Positions 4,826-5,304 of a stretch of 5,304 nt of DNA are shown here, in pieces. The notes under the pieces were generated by a model, which saw nothing but the letters and a program-made list of their open reading frames with translations, had not been told where the DNA came from and did not search any database. The stretch's first letter is position 1. Each line of letters begins with the position of its first letter. The translations under genes were made by a program, and so were the position numbers. Origin of the DNA: Phycisphaerae bacterium (GTDB taxonomy: Bacteria > Planctomycetota > Phycisphaerae > JAAYCJ01); assembly GCA_015486815.1 (NCBI GenBank), contig WFQY01000533.1, forward strand, positions 1-5,304, read 5' to 3'.

Positions 4826-5304
4826 TGTCTGATACAAAAATAGAATGGTGTACGACAAGCTGGAATCCGATTACTGGCTGCTCTCCGATAAGTGAGGGCT
4901 GCAAGAATTGCTACGCCCGGCAAATGGCGAATCGCTTTCGTGGACGATTCGGATATCCGAAAGACGATCCGTTCAAGGTAACGTTTCATAGGGACAAAAC
5001 AGAGGAGCCCATGAAATGGAAGAAGCCTCGACTGATTTTTGTTTGCTCGATGGGAGATTTGTTTCATAAGGACATACCGGATAAGTGGATCGATGATGTG
5101 TTTGATGCTATGGCTGTGGCGCCCCAACACACTTATCTTGTGCTTACTAAACGCCCGGAAAGAATGTTACAACATTTTGAAGTGTCTAAAAATAAAGGTC
5201 TTGCAGCACCATATTGGATGCGGAGACAGGTATTATTAAAGGTATGGTTTGGCGTAACGGCGGAGAATCAGCAAAGAGCTTGCGAAAGAATACCGGAATT
5301 AGTG
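4825..5304 (+). CDS. Phage Gp37/Gp68-family (DUF5131-like) three-cysteine protein, 3'-truncated
   Basis: The frame stays open from the ATG at 4825 to the last base, giving the first 160 residues; members are usually about 230-260 residues, so the C-terminus lies beyond the window. The N-terminus carries the family hallmark TSWNPITGC...GCKNCYA (residues 11-31), with Cys19, Cys26 and Cys29 spaced CX6CX2C. Also matching the family are PRLIFVCSMGDLFH (68-81), APQHTYLVLTKRPERM (99-114) and VWFGVTAENQ (140-149). The three-Cys motif resembles a radical-SAM iron-sulfur site with altered spacing, and the family is often discussed in those terms, but its reaction is, as far as I know, not settled. GAGGAG (4811-4816) lies 8 bases before the ATG, which overlaps the preceding stop as TAATG, so the two proteins are probably made together. 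In many genomes the family is paired with a TcmP partner protein; none is visible here, though it could follow downstream. Confidence 0.88.
   Translation, partial: MSDTKIEWCTTSWNPITGCSPISEGCKNCYARQMANRFRGRFGYPKDDPFKVTFHRDKTEEPMKWKKPRLIFVCSMGDLFHKDIPDKWIDDVFDAMAVAPQHTYLVLTKRPERMLQHFEVSKNKGLAAPYWMRRQVLLKVWFGVTAENQQRACERIPELV

Noticed and set aside
4627..5130. A 167-codon minus-strand open frame across the MTase-like and Gp37/Gp68 genes
   Set aside because: It runs antisense to two genes with strong family motifs and its translation shows no known motif.

Overview
The window looks like part of a bacterial (pro)phage or a related mobile element. Every supported gene lies on the + strand. The host cannot be named from this sequence. 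The evidence for a phage-like element is the run of small, touching or overlapping genes: a winged-helix DNA-binding protein, a DnaC/IstB-type helicase-loader ATPase, a small Cys-motif protein, a compact C5-methyltransferase-like enzyme and a Gp37/Gp68-family three-cysteine protein. No integrase, capsid, tail assembly, tRNA, rRNA, CRISPR or IS element is visible.

Layout. Positions 1-1287 hold the 3' part of an AT-rich gene (about one third G+C in a line counted by eye). It encodes a Ser/Thr/Asn-rich protein that I do not recognise. Base composition changes abruptly just after its stop. A candidate promoter at 1268-1297 sits at this change, followed by a small possible gene (1337-1537) that contains a 9-bp hairpin. 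From 1581 onward the sequence is roughly half G+C and tightly packed. It reads: winged-helix protein (1581-1952), 133-residue unknown (1972-2373), DnaC-like ATPase (2321-2998), Cys-rich mini-protein (2983-3177), signal-bearing right-handed beta-helix protein (3181-4272), C5-MTase-like protein (about 4226-4825) and Gp37/Gp68-family protein (4825 to beyond 5304).

How the parts may work together. The first three packed genes look like a replication-initiation module: a DNA binder, a middle protein of unknown role, and an ATPase that would load the replicative helicase. The last two genes are coupled through a TAATG stop/start. A methyltransferase-like nucleotide enzyme beside a putative metal-cluster (possibly radical-SAM-like) protein suggests a nucleotide or DNA modification step, but this is inference. 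The beta-helix protein between these modules is the odd member: it looks exported or surface-exposed, yet it shares the operon with DNA-metabolism genes.

The points most worth a second look are the methyltransferase/three-Cys pair, the beta-helix gene inside the early-type operon, and the composition break near 1290. That break could be a transfer boundary or an assembly join.
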